Positions 24,301-36,137 of a DNA stretch of 64,000 bases are shown in pieces. Position 1 is the first letter of the stretch. Every line of letters starts with the position of its first letter. The notes under the pieces are model-generated. The model was not told the DNA's origin. It was given only the letters and a program-made list of their open reading frames with translations, and did not search any database. A program made the translations under genes and the position numbers. This stretch comes from Parelaphostrongylus tenuis (taxonomy: Eukaryota > Nematoda > Chromadorea > Rhabditida > Metastrongylidae), in contig JAHQIW010003978.1 of assembly GCA_019055375.1 (NCBI GenBank), forward strand, positions 186,001 to 250,000, written 5' to 3'.

Positions 24301-27300
24301 GAATCCTAGTATGGTCTAATGGGAACTGTCCACAGACCCCGGCCGTGCAAATGAAGCACTTTGGGTGTGAAACATAGTTCTATTCTTTCTGATACAGCAT
24401 ACTAAAAGGGTTTTTTCAAGAAGCCATGCGCACTGTTGAAATCGTCGAGATTTGAGCTTTCGAATGGTCATTAAGATTCTGGTAGAAAAGCTCTGTACAA
24501 AGAAGAAGGGCCTCTGAAATTTTGAGGGTCCCAAAACCTCTGAACGTCGTCCGCAAAGGCATAACTAGCAAAATTCTCTCACTATCAACAGTGACTCCAA
24601 ATTTTTTGTTGAGCTCGGCGGACACTTCAGCCCATAGTCTCGCCCTCAACTCGACGTCTTGACATACACTTGGAACTTTCTTCCATAACTTCTCCCGTTT
24701 TCCGACACTAACAGCCAGTGCTTTGCGTAGTGGAATGGTCCAGTGGTATCGGACCTTCATCGACATTCTCTGAAATTTCTGACATCTTGATGATGCTATC
24801 GATTTTCTAGAATTGACTTATTGATTAGAAGGTGATTTAAACGAGAACTATGGAAAGTGAGAAATAAATGAACTCAAAAACACAGCGGGAAGGCGTGAAG
24901 TGCCGCAACCGGACGTCGATAGGGCGGAGAGCGCGCGCGATTACGCGCGTGATGGGCGCGACTTACGCGCGCGGCGATCGATTTTTGGCGAGCGTTGTGG
25001 CAGATGGAAGCGGCCTCTCACGCTCCCATAGGAACGATAGTGGATGGTGCAAAAGTAACTGCGGCATGTGAATTGCTCTGACTTCTCGTTTAATATTGGA
25101 ATTATGTTTTTGAATAAAAAAGTACGCAAAAAGGATTGAACCGCAGTTAATTTTGCACCGACCTATGCACAGCAATGGGTTTTCCTCGGAAAACGTAGTT
25201 TCCCCTGAGAGTAGTAAATTTGAGGAAAATTTTCTCCAACGGCTAGAAACTTAGGTAAAGTGAGCGGTGAACTGCTGCTGCTCGGGATCTATATCTATTG
25301 GGGATAATGCGGATATGTTTAGTATTGATTTTTTCATGGAATAAAAAAGGAGGAAATTGGGAAGCAGGTGTTTTTTTTTTCTCTCAGAAAAAGGTGCATA
25401 TATACTTTGTAAGGAAGTATTAGAAGCAAAGAAAAAGAGCGTTGTCTATGAGTTTCGAGAATAATTTGTGTAGTGGTAGAGCACGCGTCCCCGGATAGGA
25501 TGAACTTGGGTTCTATTCCCGCTTGAGGTCGTGTTTTTGCTCGCCACTCAATTCTCTCTTAGGTATAAGAAAATAATTTGAGCTACATTCGATCGATAAC
25601 TCGCTGGGTGATCTGTTTATTTATCATTTCTGGGAATAATTTGATTTGTATTCGATCGATAACCCACTTGATGATCTGTTTGTCCATCGTTTCTGGGAAT
25701 AATTTGGTCTATATCTGATCGATAACCCATTTAGTGACCTGTTTGTTCATCATTTTCGACAGTAACTTGATCGAAATTTGATTGATAAGCCATTCGGTGA
25801 CTTGTTTGTTCTTTATTTTCAGGAATAATTTGATCTGAATTCGATTGATAATCCATAAGTTAACAAATAGTGTATTAGTCTACTGAGATGTTTTTTTATC
25901 TTACAAAGGATAAAAGGGTAAAGTTCTTGGCGTTGTTCAATCCCTGAGGGATAAGCCGTCTATTCGTCTTCGGCCTTTTGCTTCGTTCAAGGTGACTGGA
26001 TCCATTTCTGGCGTTTACAATGACTCGCAGTGGCCTTCCGATGTGTCGAGTCAGTCCTGCTATCCTCCTAGACAAGGCTCGTAACGGAATTCATCGACCC
26101 CAGAGGGATGGAACGTTTAGCGAACCTTGGTGTGGGATCGAACTGCAGATGACATTTGTGACACAGAGCACTTGTCCACCAAGCCACACTCTCTATTTGG
26201 CAGCCCTGAACTTCTTTCGTCCTCTCGTCGTGTTCATATATTCCACGTTGGTTGGGCTTGATTTTCCGTGGAATTCCCGATTAGCTGTGCTTCAAATTTC
26301 CCAGGTGTTCAGCGTAGCCGCTCTCGATCCTTAGGACTTTGAGCGGGGCTTGCTGCTTCGTTAGTAAGAATTTCTCACGTCGTCAGTTCTCATTTGCCGG
26401 CGATTCCTGCTATTGATAGTCGACTGATTTATGAAAAACGTTGTAAAGAACCCTGGTTTTCAAGAGAATTAGGGAGCAACATCGACTTGGTATTCTTAAA
26501 AAAGCGTATTATTGTTATACGCTAAAATGTCATCAATCATATTTCGAAGAGCGCGTTTACAGATTTTCTCAAAGAAGGTGAAATCAAAGAATAATGGACA
26601 AAGGAGAAGCTTTTGGCGTTGATCAATCTCTGATGAATGTGCCTTGCATTTGTCCTCAATTTTTAGTTTCGTTTGAGGTTTTTGAAATTGTATCTAGTTT
26701 TTACAATGACTCGCGATATTAAATTCATCTATCAGTTTAGTGCTATTTACCTTTAAGACAAGTCTGAGATCAGTCTGATACCAATTTACCGACCCGGAGA
26801 GATGGAAGGCTTGGTGAATGTGGTACGCGGGATAGAACCATTAACCACATGTGTATCGCTGGACATCTCTAACCGCAGCGCTACATTAAACATTATCAAT
26901 ACCAGTTGGGAGGGAGCTCACAATCCAACTGAAAATGAGTGCTATAGAGACTCATTTCATGACGTGACACCCCCAGCAATATGTTTCCAACATCAGAAGT
27001 GATGCTTCATGTATCATATACTGTCTCTCGGCCTTCCCATCAATTCGTGCACTTTTGCAGTGTCTTTGGTTATTGGATTAGAAAATGGGGTGTCGCTTCT
27101 CAGAATTCAATCGCACGAATGTTGCCCGAGAGCCTCGCACTCTGTTTCCGCTTTCGTGAATGGCATTCAGTAATGTGCACATAAAAGTGTCGAATCAGAT
27201 ATCTTTTTTTTTTTCTAGGCAATCTCCTCATCTTGCATAGATAATCCATAGTAACTCGGAGCGATTAGATCTTCATCAATTTATCTTCCCCTTGTTTACT

Positions 27301-30300
27301 TTACATCTGCTTGCAAGGCCTTTAGGAGACCTAACTTTGTATTGGGTTGGCGAGAAATTTCTCGGACTTTTTCGTTTTTGTGCAAGTTTATCCCGTTCTT
27401 TTTCTCAACAAATAAAACATCAAGTGATTAATCAAAGACTTCACTTCAACTTTAATCACTTCCTTCCACTTTTCCGGTTAAATTTATGATTACGCGGCGA
27501 TAAAACTCGATGTCTTTCGAATCAAAGGATTCTTCAAGTGCTTCTTAACAGCCTTCCAGGCAAAATCTTGTGGACGGCCTGCTCCTTGCTTGTGCTTCAA
27601 ATCTCCATTTTCAGCTATGAGTTCATTCAAGCGATCAAATCTATATTTCTCCCAACTCTTCCGTCACCTCAGGCCTCGTTAGTCCGGCGGAAAGTCGCAG
27701 CAGCACTTGGACTCAAATGACACTCGTGTAGGATTAACAATCGTTTTCGCGCTCGGGACAGTTCCATCTTAAAACAAATGTATAAGTGTTATATCAAAAA
27801 CAACCGCAAGAAAGTGTTTTAAACGATGGTAATAACTAAGGCTCAAATGTATCAAAAATAATCAACAAAAATGAAAAAGTCGGGGAACTTTCTCGCCAAC
27901 TCAATATCTCCACGCCGTGATAAAGTATTGTGGTATCGTACCGTTCACAAAAAATCCATCATTTCTCGTAAATTTTCGGCCTTTCTAGCTATTTGAGGAC
28001 GACTGACACTTCTTTGCGACGTCGTAGCCCCCATATGCCCTACAATCCTCCATATAACCTTTTATTATGAGGGCACTTGTTCTTAGAAGCCTAGTGAATT
28101 ACGTTGCCATAACAGCGATGTTTCCATTCTTTGAGAGTACGATTCAAACTGTTCGAAGCATCCTCTTTCCAAAACGTCTTAGTTACTAATCAAAGTGATA
28201 TCTATACCTTTATTTGATTGAGTATTTATAGGTAGATCAACTCCGAAGTCATTTTATTTGACCGATGTCAGCAGTGATATGATGTTATAGATATACTCAA
28301 TGACGTAGAGTGATGTGCGAAAATTTTTGGATTACTTGGGAGACGAACCCGCATTTCACCCTATCCGGGGGCGCGTGCTCCACCTGTTGCTTTACCGAGA
28401 CCTGTTTTGTCACTGATCTTTCTACGCTACAAGGCGTCTATCCGTGAGCAACCAACCGAGACGCGACGTTGCCATTACGGTACTTAAGTGAGACTTGACG
28501 TTGCGCGGTGAGAGGCAAAGTGCTTCTCATGGTCCATAAAGGGTTAAACTGAGAGAAAAAAAGCTTTTCATAGATGAAGATTAATTTTTTCTTGGAAAAT
28601 TTGGAAGTAGATGGAGAAATACCCATCTGTTACTGAAAGTTCTTTCTTGTTATTGATAGTAACATATATATTAATAGCAGAGCGGTGGCCTCGGTGGTAT
28701 AATGCTAGGGCGCGCCTCCGGTATGTGTGAAACGCGGGTTCGACTCCCGCCCAGGACCGATGGTTTTGCACATCACTCAGCATCTTTGATTTTATAATTA
28801 TAACATCATAAATTGTTGTAAAAGCGATAAAATAATGAATTTCCTTAGGTGGAATATTCATTTGCTGATATCTCCTTATCATAATGATGTTAAGATCAGT
28901 GTCGGTTTCATTGGATACCCAAACGTGGGGAAATCGTCTATTATCAATACACTGAGGAAGAAAAAAGTTTGCAAGACTGCACCGATAGCAGGAGAGACGA
29001 AGGTTGGCCTTGAATAATTTCATTGAAAGAAAGATCCAGTTTCTCTTTGTGCTAAGTTTCATTGTTTCTTGAATTTAGTCGTTGCAAGCTTAACTTTGCA
29101 ACGATGGACTTCCTTAAGGAATTCTTCTAAGCATTTACTTCTAGTCGGTTATTTACGATTTATTTCAGACTTTCTTCAATCTGTTATATTTTAAGGTATG
29201 GCAATACGTCATGCTTATGCGTCGAATCTACATGATAGATTGCCCCGGGGTGGTATATCCACAAGGTGATTCCGAGACTCAGATCATCCTGAAAGGGGTT
29301 GTAAGTTGTACTTCCGTGGATTTTCGTCTTTTAATTCTACTTTTATACCTGTTTTCTTGTTATTTTCTGTGTTTTCTGATTTTTCTTGTACTATACGTGC
29401 TTCGAATCCCTTCATGTTTTGAAATTATATCTATCCCTTATGTGAGTTTTGAAAAATGGTGCAATTCCGTTGTAGGGACCTTTTTTCAATCTTTTGAAAC
29501 AAGGCCTTTTTTGATGTTTCCTTAGACTCTTTGTACTTATCCGGTAACTTGATAAATGGCGGTTTCAATGCAATGATCCTTTCCTACCAAAAAGCCTACA
29601 GAGTGCTGTATAAGCGAAAATAAGGTCACGTCTCACACTCGACTCACATTTTAGCTCGACTAAGGTCTGTAGATGATCACTTAACAGCTTTCTAATACTT
29701 GTTCAACAGCATAAGTCTAGAAAATTCTGAATCCAAGTTTAGTTTTCAAAAAGGTCTTCAAAGAGCGATAGATGAGCGCGAAGAATATTAAGTTTTGCAG
29801 TTCTGATATTTAGCCTGTTTCGTGGAATTCCTAGCTGGTTTTTTTGGCATTAAAATGAAAATAGAAGGCTGATGCCCACAGAAACCAAGGGATAAAGTTT
29901 CCTAAAAAAGTTTCCTATACAGTCTCAATGCGCAAAGTATAGAAATTTCTACGAAATGAAGAGGAATTTTCCAAAAAATTAACGAAAATCGCGCTCTTTT
30001 AAGGCGGTTCTAAGATAGCTGTGCTCAGAGCGATTCGAGAGACATGAAATAATGCACGCCCAGGATGAAACTTAATTTTATCTTCGCTGCAGCAGCGCCC
30101 TAACGAGGCCTCAGCAGAAACTAATTATAGTTTTGAGATCGTTAAGTTTACGCTTTCGAAAAACTGCTATAACTCTGAGGAACAAGCAAGAAAGGCCTTT
30201 TTTCGAAGAATTGAAGAGTGGGTACCAATAGCGAAAGAGTACCTTAAAAACATCCAACGTCGGCGCGTGTAGCGCACTAATCAGAAGTGCTCTGAAGTAC

Positions 30301-33300
30301 ATATGTCGTCATTGGTTCGATCCCACACCCAAGCTCTCCATGCCTTACATCCCTCTAGTGTTGACAAATTGATAACAGGCTTGCTTTGAGGGAAGAACAA
30401 GCATTGCTGAGTCAGATATGCGCACGGTCATCTTCAGCAAGGCGGTGAAGCATATACATGGCTCATCCATCAAAGGTTTGATCGATGCGGAGTGTTTTAG
30501 ATTTTATCTACCATCAAACTGTGACTTTGTTCGCGGCATACATGCAGTAAATTCAGTTGTTTTTATTGTTCTTTACGACTCATCACATTCTGGCGTGCGG
30601 ACTTCTAGCACTCAATTTGTTCTCTCACAAACATCCTCCACGAAATTCTTCGAACATTTCGCGTTTTGCTTCGACTGCTCGTGACGGATTTCGTCTTCTT
30701 CAAGGATGACGTAGAATGCTAGTCAAGCAAATCTCTGCGCAGTCTCGAAAGAACCCGAGTTAGGGTATTGCGAAAGCAGATATGGGTTTGGATTGGTTGT
30801 GAGATACGAGTAAACGCTAGTCGCGACAGAATGCTCAGTTTTGTGGTTCCTCTGCGACACAAGACTTGCTTATGTTTTCAGAGAGCAAGTTTCTCGGTAC
30901 TTGAGATACCTGGCTATGATTGTTTATACTGTTATCAGCGATTCAGTGTTAAAAATGCGATGATATCCAAAAAAACAAAGAATACAAGCGCCCAGATAAT
31001 GGACAATGTGTGAATTTTGTGAGTAGCTTTGAGTGTAATAGATTATTTGACAGCAGTAAATAGTGTCATAAGAAGGCGTATCATATGCACGAGACGTGAC
31101 CAGTGAGAAATATGTGAACGTGATAAGAGGAGGTCCATCAGATCGGCCCGAGAAAATTCTTCGTAGTTCTTAGCCTCTAGAGGTTGACCAAGCAAAGGGA
31201 GGCAGATGCTTAGCGATGTAGAGAACATTCGATATTTGTGGAAAATGATATACGTATTCCCACGAGGATGCCAAAGGAAGTTAGGCTTGGTTACGAATAT
31301 CTAATGAGAAATTGAGCGACGAGGAGTAATGAGAATGGGCAACACTAACGCCTTAATCCTTTGTCATCTATGAATTCAAAGATCTTGTTCAGCTTTCTCA
31401 TCGATTTTAAACCCCGTCAAACTTACAATATATGTACTGCTACATCGAGGCCACCGCTCTGCTAGCAGTCTTTATTTCTCGGCTGTGTACCCGCATCACG
31501 AACCCTAGTAGGTATTGGTGAAGCCAGTTCAGCTCTTTCCCGGAGTCGAAAGTTTTGCATGTTGCTCATCGTTTTCAATCGCTTGCATTTCGTATGATAT
31601 CCTCTTTCCTCTCAGTTCTTTGTCTTTTTACGGGATAGCAACGAATATCAAGGAGTGTCAAGGTGTGTACCTGTAACAGCCAATCTCGCAATGCCCTACT
31701 ATGGTGTGTTTTCCTTTTCAAAAGTGTTCTTTATCCATCAGTTTAGTTGAGCTGTTATGCTTCGCTTATATCTAAAACGAATGTGTTTTCTCTATATCAT
31801 CTACACTTGACATGCTATAGGGATTAGGGCTCTTAGTTTGTACAGAAGCACGCGAGTTCAACTCTCGCGTGAGGTTCTAAGTTTGCATATCCTTTAGAAT
31901 GCTTGGATTTATAATTATGACATCACATCATTGCTAAAGAGGGTAAAAGAGCTTTCGGCGTTGATTCCCTGATGGACGCGTTATGCGTTCATCTTCAGTT
32001 TTAACTTCGTTAGAGGTGATTGAATGCTTATCTGGCATCTACAATGACTCGCGGTGGCCTCCCGCCGTACCGAGTCAGTGCTGCTCATCCTCCCAGACAA
32101 GTATGGATTTAGTCTAGTACCACTTTACCAATCCCAGAGGGATGGATGGCTTAGTGAGCCATGAGCACGTGATCAATCCATCGACCTTCTGTGCGACGCA
32201 GAACACTTCTATCCATTGCGCCACGTGCGCTTCTTAACAAACATTGCTATAGGAGTGTTATATTAGGAAGAATTCTTGTAGATCATGTATATCCAATAGC
32301 TTCCAGCTTAATTACTTTTAAAACGGCTATATACTCACCAGACCAAAGTGCTGACAACTTCGATACATTACATTGAAGAATGAATAGTAGCAGAGCGTTT
32401 ACGTCGATAGTGTAGTGGTAACCCGCGATCCCAACATGGCTGCTTGGGTTCAACTCCCGCCTCAGGTTCGAAGTTGGACATACAGCATCCTTGGGTATCA
32501 GGACAAAATACAAGATCGGTCACTGCTGTATTGCTTTACTTTTCAGTGTAAAAACTGTCTTTGTTTTCATGTTTCTCTAATCTAACTGCTTTTTAGCCGT
32601 GGTTCGGTGTTGAAATATTCATCTAAAAAATGAGAGGTAAACAATAATTCGACCTCAGGTAGGAGTTGAATCTGTGTTTCACTTTTACCGAGGGCGCATA
32701 CTGCCTCTACACCACCAAGGCCACTGCCTTGCGACATTTCTTTCTCTGATATGAAGTGTCGAAGCTGTCAGGGTCCAGCCTGGGGGGGAGGGTGGATTTT
32801 TCCGTACCACTCAATCTTCTTAGACGTCTTTGGAATATATAAAGATTGCACGATAGAGGTACTCGTCTGAAAGAGTTGTAAACTGTTGAATTGAGAGCCC
32901 GTTATGTAAAAATTTAGTATATCCTGCATTGCAAGACAGCTGAAGCAGCTAAGATAGAGTAAGATTAATTTTGAATGATCTCACTAGTTCTGATTATCGT
33001 TGCTCCAACGAGGTCCAGCCAAATATCTGTATGAGAACCTACCTATCGCCTGTATCACCTGTCGCCCATTTATCTGGAGTGACTCAAGCGAGCCGGAATC
33101 AATCCTCCTTTTTCCCTCTTGCGCTAAAAAGTAACCCAATGAGTCTTCTTGCTTTAGAAATTCGTTGAGCGTCATATCATTCTTCTGGCCTGTTCGAGCT
33201 ATGGTTACATGGCATACTTTTCAGGTACGAGTTGAAAATGTCAAAGATCCAGAGAATCATGTACAAGGCGTGTTAGATTGTGTGAAAGCTGAACATTTGA

Positions 33301-35954
33301 AAAAACACTATGGAATTGACGACTGGGAAGATGTTGAGGACTTCATGACGAAAATTGCGACAAAACAGGGTCGCCTTCTCAAGGTTGTCCAGCAAGAATT
33401 CACCGTTCTTTTGAGTTTAGTTCTTTTGTTAAAGCAACCGGTTTTTCAGGGCGGTGAACCTGATATCACTGCGATTGCAAAATGCATCTTGAATGACTTC
33501 CAACGTGGTAAGTTGCCGTATTTCGTTGTCCCACCTGGTTGTGAGGATATCATCAGTAAGCAGGAGCTTGATCAGGTGAGCTCTTGAGCCTCTCTAATAA
33601 GCTTTAGGCCAGTTTTTGGTTGCCTCTGTGACCCACTTGCTAAGCATTTCTGTGGTTTTGGAAGCTTATAGAGTGTGGAGTCATTCGCGACTCTTGAAAT
33701 TGAATGCCGTTGTGCAGCTAGTGTTATAAGTAGTTTTCTTTTTTATTCCACGTATATCTAGAAGTTGTTGTTTTACGTATATCTACTTTTCATGAAATAA
33801 ACATCGCGGGTATAAGTGAAGTGTGGTCTTTTTCATTGGTGAACTATCTTGGATAATTTGTCCTCACTTATCCCAAGCTTTCTTCAACTGAATTCATAGG
33901 GATTTTCTTTTGACTGAGACGGAAATTTCAAGAACCTACATGTCGTTAATAACTGAGTTTTTTCTTGCAAATTACAGCAGGAAATTTTCTAGAGCTCATA
34001 TGTCCTATAGTTTCACTCAATTTTTCTACGTTGAAACTTTTATTGCAAGCGTCGGTAAGATGTAAGATTCAGGTTTTCTTAGAATGAGACTCTCAAAAGG
34101 TTTCTCCCATTAAATAATCGTTTACGACTTCCAACTTACAACAAAAATTTCGAAATCATGAATAATGAACTCTGTTCTCCCTTCTTTCTGGCGAAAATCT
34201 GCAATAAATTTGATATCACAGTAATATTTTACAAGAATCGTATGCTTAGTCAAATGATGAATACACAGTCTCTATTGTGGGTCTCTTATGTACCCAACTA
34301 CTTTTCATGGTATATGAGTCATTAAGTAACGTCGAAAGCCACAATGATCCGTGTTTTTTTTTTTTGTTTTTTAGAATAATCCAGATTCGCTCATGGAATA
34401 GTGATGGAATTCGATTGAATTCTTTCAAAAACGGGATTATTTAGGCTCCAATAAACGAGACGTGTGCTGACCAAGACGAATCTGTAATTGATACCAATAG
34501 TGAAGTGGGTGATGATGGTAATTCTACAATTGTAGACAGTAGTAATGGCGATGAAGCTATGGATGAGGTGTGTTTTTTTTATACTTCAATAAGTCAAATA
34601 AAAAGAGGTATCTATATAGATATTCCAAGAATTGACTTTTTTGGAACCTTGGCATAGTTTCTTCTATGATTGTGCTGATACCTTGGGTTGATAAATGAAA
34701 TGTGTATGGCTAACGTTTCAACGTCTTCGTCCTCTTCAGAGTCGATGATCTAAGTCAACATCACAGTCGATCGTCTTCGCTGTGGATCACTGGCTCTGAG
34801 TGGACAAAGACATTGAAATGTTAGCCGAATGAATTGTATCTATTTGATGTCATGGTATCTGCGGAATCACAGAAAAAACTATTGTTCTCATACACCTGTA
34901 TAGACCTTTTCCGTGAGGAATGCTTGAGGCTTGAACAGAATTTCTAATTGGCTTTTGCTCTATTGATCTAGGTTTGACAAGTTGACAATTTCTCTAGAGT
35001 CTCTATGAAGTATTCACAAGCGTATTTGGGTCGCAACCATTATCCACCTTTTTTTAGATTGTTTTCTTAGGCTAGAGATCTGTCTTCGTCCAACACTCTC
35101 AGAACTATAGCGATTTCATATCTTACATCTTATTAGAATTTTTGGATTATCTTGAAATTTTTTAACATCGACAAATCTTATGTAGGAGGAAAAGATGTAA
35201 AGCAACGTAGCTAAACAATGAGGATCATTCTCTTGTTATGGCGTGGTACTAAAGTCTCAAAGAGCACATGTTCACATATTTATCAGAAAAAAAGTGTTTT
35301 AGTTAGACTTTTGGAGTATTCTAAGTGTTTTCTTCACGAATTTACGAACGTCTCATGATATTCTTGTTTAAGTGCTTGGTGTTGTTGACCCTCCTTCATT
35401 ATTTCACGGAAAAATTCGCGCAAAAGTTTTCTAAAAGTTTGTGAAGCTTCTTGATTCATAAGTGATATTGACATCATCTTAGGACGATGATTTGACTGAC
35501 GTCGGCTCTCTATGTTCGGGGCTTTCTGATTTGTCTGGAGTTAGCGATTTGGAGGAGGATTTTGATGCTGTTCAATCGAATGATGAAGAGGAGGTTAGCA
35601 GTAATCTATCACTAGTTTATACATAATTTGACTAGACAATTATATTCTGTTTGCTGTTTCTATTGAAGAAACAATTACGTGAAGGACCAAAAGCAAGAGG
35701 AAAACGTTTGAGAGGTGTTCGAGCTGGGAAGAAGCAGAAAAAACGGAAACTAGGCGGACAGTCAATCGTCGAGGCGGCGGCGATGACACCAGTGGGTTTA
35801 GCTGTTCGTTTCATTGTAAGGGTGTGATTCTAACTATTTCTTCTTCAAGAGTACATCCGGAGTCGTGGAATTTGGATCCAGAAAGTCACACGCTAAGAAG
35901 AGTATGTGGCGGAAAAAGCTACAGAAAAGACATAAGATAAAGCATCAGCAGTAG
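15359..35954 (+). CDS. ngp-1: nucleolar GTP-binding protein 2 homologue (NGP-1/GNL2)
   Basis: GTPase for assembly and nuclear export of the 60S ribosomal subunit, in nucleolus and nucleoplasm. Seventeen coding exons: 15359-15470, 17789-17876, 17992-18086, 18160-18239, 18297-18350, 18439-18537, 18964-19119, 19266-19424, 19495-19629, 28895-29002, 29196-29300, 33225-33383, 33450-33575, 34445-34567, 35483-35593, 35669-35815, 35850-35954. They total 1962 nt, 653 residues, close to the family's usual length, with all phases consistent. The permuted motif order is diagnostic: G4 NKVD (271-274), then G1 GYPNVGKS (333-340), then G3 DCPG (377-380). A basic N-terminus, an acidic stretch (exons 14-15) and a lysine/arginine-rich tail match GNL2. 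A 3' splice site (tttag, near 15344) about 15 nt before the ATG suggests trans-splicing. The donor at 19424 was chosen over 19417 because it restores the aligned TWVTRKW. Confidence 0.96.
15555..15960. repeat. degenerate short tandem repeat (ttagcccttatagcccgaattatagcc)
   Basis: In intron 1 of ngp-1. The words 'cccttatagcccgaa', 'ttatagcctt' and 'cagctccgttagccctta' recur many times with substitutions. A decayed satellite; no frame is maintained. Confidence 0.75.
17131..17165 (+). repeat. decayed hammerhead-like motif, 11007 family
   Basis: GGCT TTGAAGA ... GGC AAAA CGTT AACC: first core base changed and helix II lost. Its upstream flank 'ggttgtggaacaacttgacc' matches the copy at 52059. Confidence 0.4.
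18668..18940. repeat. head-to-head SINE-A pair in an ngp-1 intron
   Basis: A minus-strand SINE-A (18668-18770) is followed at once by a plus-strand SINE-A (18800-18940). The plus copy has 'gcggtggtctcggtgg' and the B-box region 'gggttctactcccgcc' and ends only about 20 nt before the splice acceptor of exon 7 (18961-18963). An open frame runs from the SINE into the exon but is not the real reading start. Confidence 0.7.
20120..24766 (-). CDS. MADF-domain protein, nested antisense in an ngp-1 intron
   Basis: Minus-strand gene lying wholly inside ngp-1 intron 19630-28894. Exons: 24766-24583, 23965-23749, 23082-23037, 22941-22794, 22594-22486, 21520-21428, 21222-20967, 20909-20845, 20786-20659, 20579-20410, 20347-20120; sum 1644 nt, 547 residues, every junction in phase. 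Residues about 10-100 form a MADF (Myb/SANT-like) DNA-binding domain: L27-W28 in the first helix, then W69-K-N-L-K-D-N-F-W77-R in the third. A basic KRGRKK (about 143-148) and a PPRRKRRR stretch near the C-terminus look like nuclear localisation signals, so a nuclear regulator is likely. The rest, including an acidic MDDMDDSD stretch, matches nothing I know. A splice acceptor 3 nt before the ATG fits trans-splicing. Least certain: the exon 3 start (23082 or 23070) and the acceptor at 21222. Confidence 0.8.
21290..21385 (-). repeat. SINE-A copy
   Basis: Minus-strand 'ggcctcaggtaacgtagtggtaatacgcg' and 'aacgcgggttcaactcctgcc'. Lies in an intron of the MADF gene. Confidence 0.7.
21635..21930 (+). 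repeat. SINE-B copy, full length
   Basis: Starts with 'atgtggctcagtggttagaggtgctctgcg' and has 'ccgcggtcggtgaattagtacca'. Ends 'ccctcagggattgatcaacgccgagagcttta'. Intronic to the MADF gene. Confidence 0.8.
22150..22450 (-). repeat. SINE-B copy
   Basis: Reverse copy in the same MADF-gene intron as 21635-21930, forming an inverted pair. Tail 'gattgaccaaagtcgagaactt', head near 22440 'gtgtggtgctgtagttcgaag'. Confidence 0.75.
25042..25164. mobile_element. mariner-type MITE, about 120 bp
   Basis: Terminal inverted repeats GGTGCAAAAGTAACTGCGG (25046-25064) and, inverted, CCGCAGTTAATTTTGCACC (25141-25159). The sequence resembles ends known for irritans-type mariners (GGTGCAAAAGTAATTGCGG). No coding content. 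Confidence 0.75.
25465..25565 (+). repeat. SINE-A copy
   Basis: 'gtgtagtggtagagcacgcg' (A box) and 'ttgggttctattcccgcttg' (B box), then 'aggtcgtgtttttgctcgcc'. Confidence 0.7.
25572..25862. repeat. 63-bp minisatellite, about 4.5 units
   Basis: Units start near 25572, 25635, 25698, 25763 and 25823. Each begins 'aataatttgatct', continues with 'attcgatcgataacccat' and ends 'tctgtttgttcatcatttc.gg'. Units 1-3 are evenly spaced at 63 bp and later ones diverge. In the large ngp-1 intron. Confidence 0.85.
25915..26205 (-). repeat. SINE-B copy
   Basis: Reverse copy: tail 'gttcaatccctgagggataagcc', middle 'atgactcgcagtggccttccgatgtg', head near 26190. Confidence 0.7.
26600..26890 (-). repeat. SINE-B copy
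   Basis: Reverse copy with 'ggcgttgatcaatctctgatgaatgtgcc', 'cgacccggagagatggaaggcttgg' and head near 26880 (cgctgcggttagagatg). Confidence 0.7.
27342..27904. mobile_element. mariner-like deletion derivative, about 560 bp
   Basis: Ends are inverted repeats of about 30 bp: TTGGGTTGGCGAGAAATTTC at the left, and the inverse of TTGAGTTGGCGAGAAAGTTC at the right. Inside, minus-strand words such as [12 protein letters not shown] resemble the N-terminal helix-turn-helix region of mariner transposases, but stops break the frame. Non-autonomous. Confidence 0.7.
28310..28425 (-). repeat. SINE-A copy
   Basis: Minus-strand 'ggtctcggtaaagcaacaggt' and 'gaaatgcgggttcgtctccc'. Confidence 0.65.
28679..28805 (+). 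repeat. SINE-A copy (reference copy)
   Basis: tRNA-like head 'ggtggcctcggtggtataatgctag', B box 'cgggttcgactcccgcc', then 'aggaccgatggttttgcacatcactcagcatctttga'. About 90 nt before ngp-1 exon 10; with the minus copy at 28310 it forms an inverted pair. Confidence 0.8.
30290..30800 (+). repeat. SINE-B remnant followed by dispersed repeat C
   Basis: Starts with a decayed B-box region ('tggttcgatcccacacccaag'). Continues as 'catccctctagtgttgaca' and 'aaaggtttgatcgatgcggag', then repeat C text ('cttcgaacatttcgcgttttgcttcgactgctcgtgacgg'). This suggests that repeat C may be a tail extension of some SINE-B copies. Confidence 0.5.
31810..31930 (+). repeat. SINE-A copy
   Basis: 'gcgagttcaactctcgcgtgaggttc' followed by 'aagtttgcatatcctttagaatgc'. 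The head is diverged. Confidence 0.6.
31945..32240 (-). repeat. SINE-B copy
   Basis: Reverse copy: 'ggcgttgattccctgatgg', 'aatgactcgcggtggcctcccg', 'cccagagggatggatggc' and the tRNA-like head near 32225 (gtggcgcaatggatagaag). Confidence 0.75.
32396..32745. repeat. two SINE-A copies in opposite orientation
   Basis: Plus copy 32396-32515 ('tcgatagtgtagtggtaacccgcg', 'tgggttcaactcccgcctcagg') and minus copy 32648-32745 ('ggtggtgtagaggcagtatgcg'). In the ngp-1 intron before exon 12. Confidence 0.65.
34709..34826. repeat. inverted pair of hammerhead-like motifs, 11007 family
   Basis: Minus motif 34745-34709: CTCTGAAGAGGACG...CGTTGAAACGTTAGCC. Plus motif 34791-34826: GGCTCTGAGTGGAC...CATTGAAATGTTAGCC with an altered core. 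Both face outward in the same ngp-1 intron. Confidence 0.45.
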
Positions 35955-36137
35955 TCATGTGGTGGCCTCCTATCACATGTGAGTTCCCACATAAAGCTTC
36001 CATGGTTGTTCCAGTCACTATAAGCTGTTAGACTTTTGAATGCTTTCTGGCTTGTTGTAAGGCCTTGTTGTTATTTGTTTACTAATTTTTGTTGATTGTT
36101 GATATGATATTTGGAGAGGTCTACGTTGTTTTGAGTA

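Noticed and set aside
28679..28755. tRNA gene
   Set aside because: A and B boxes are present, but acceptor stems do not pair and the same text recurs with SINE flanks many times.
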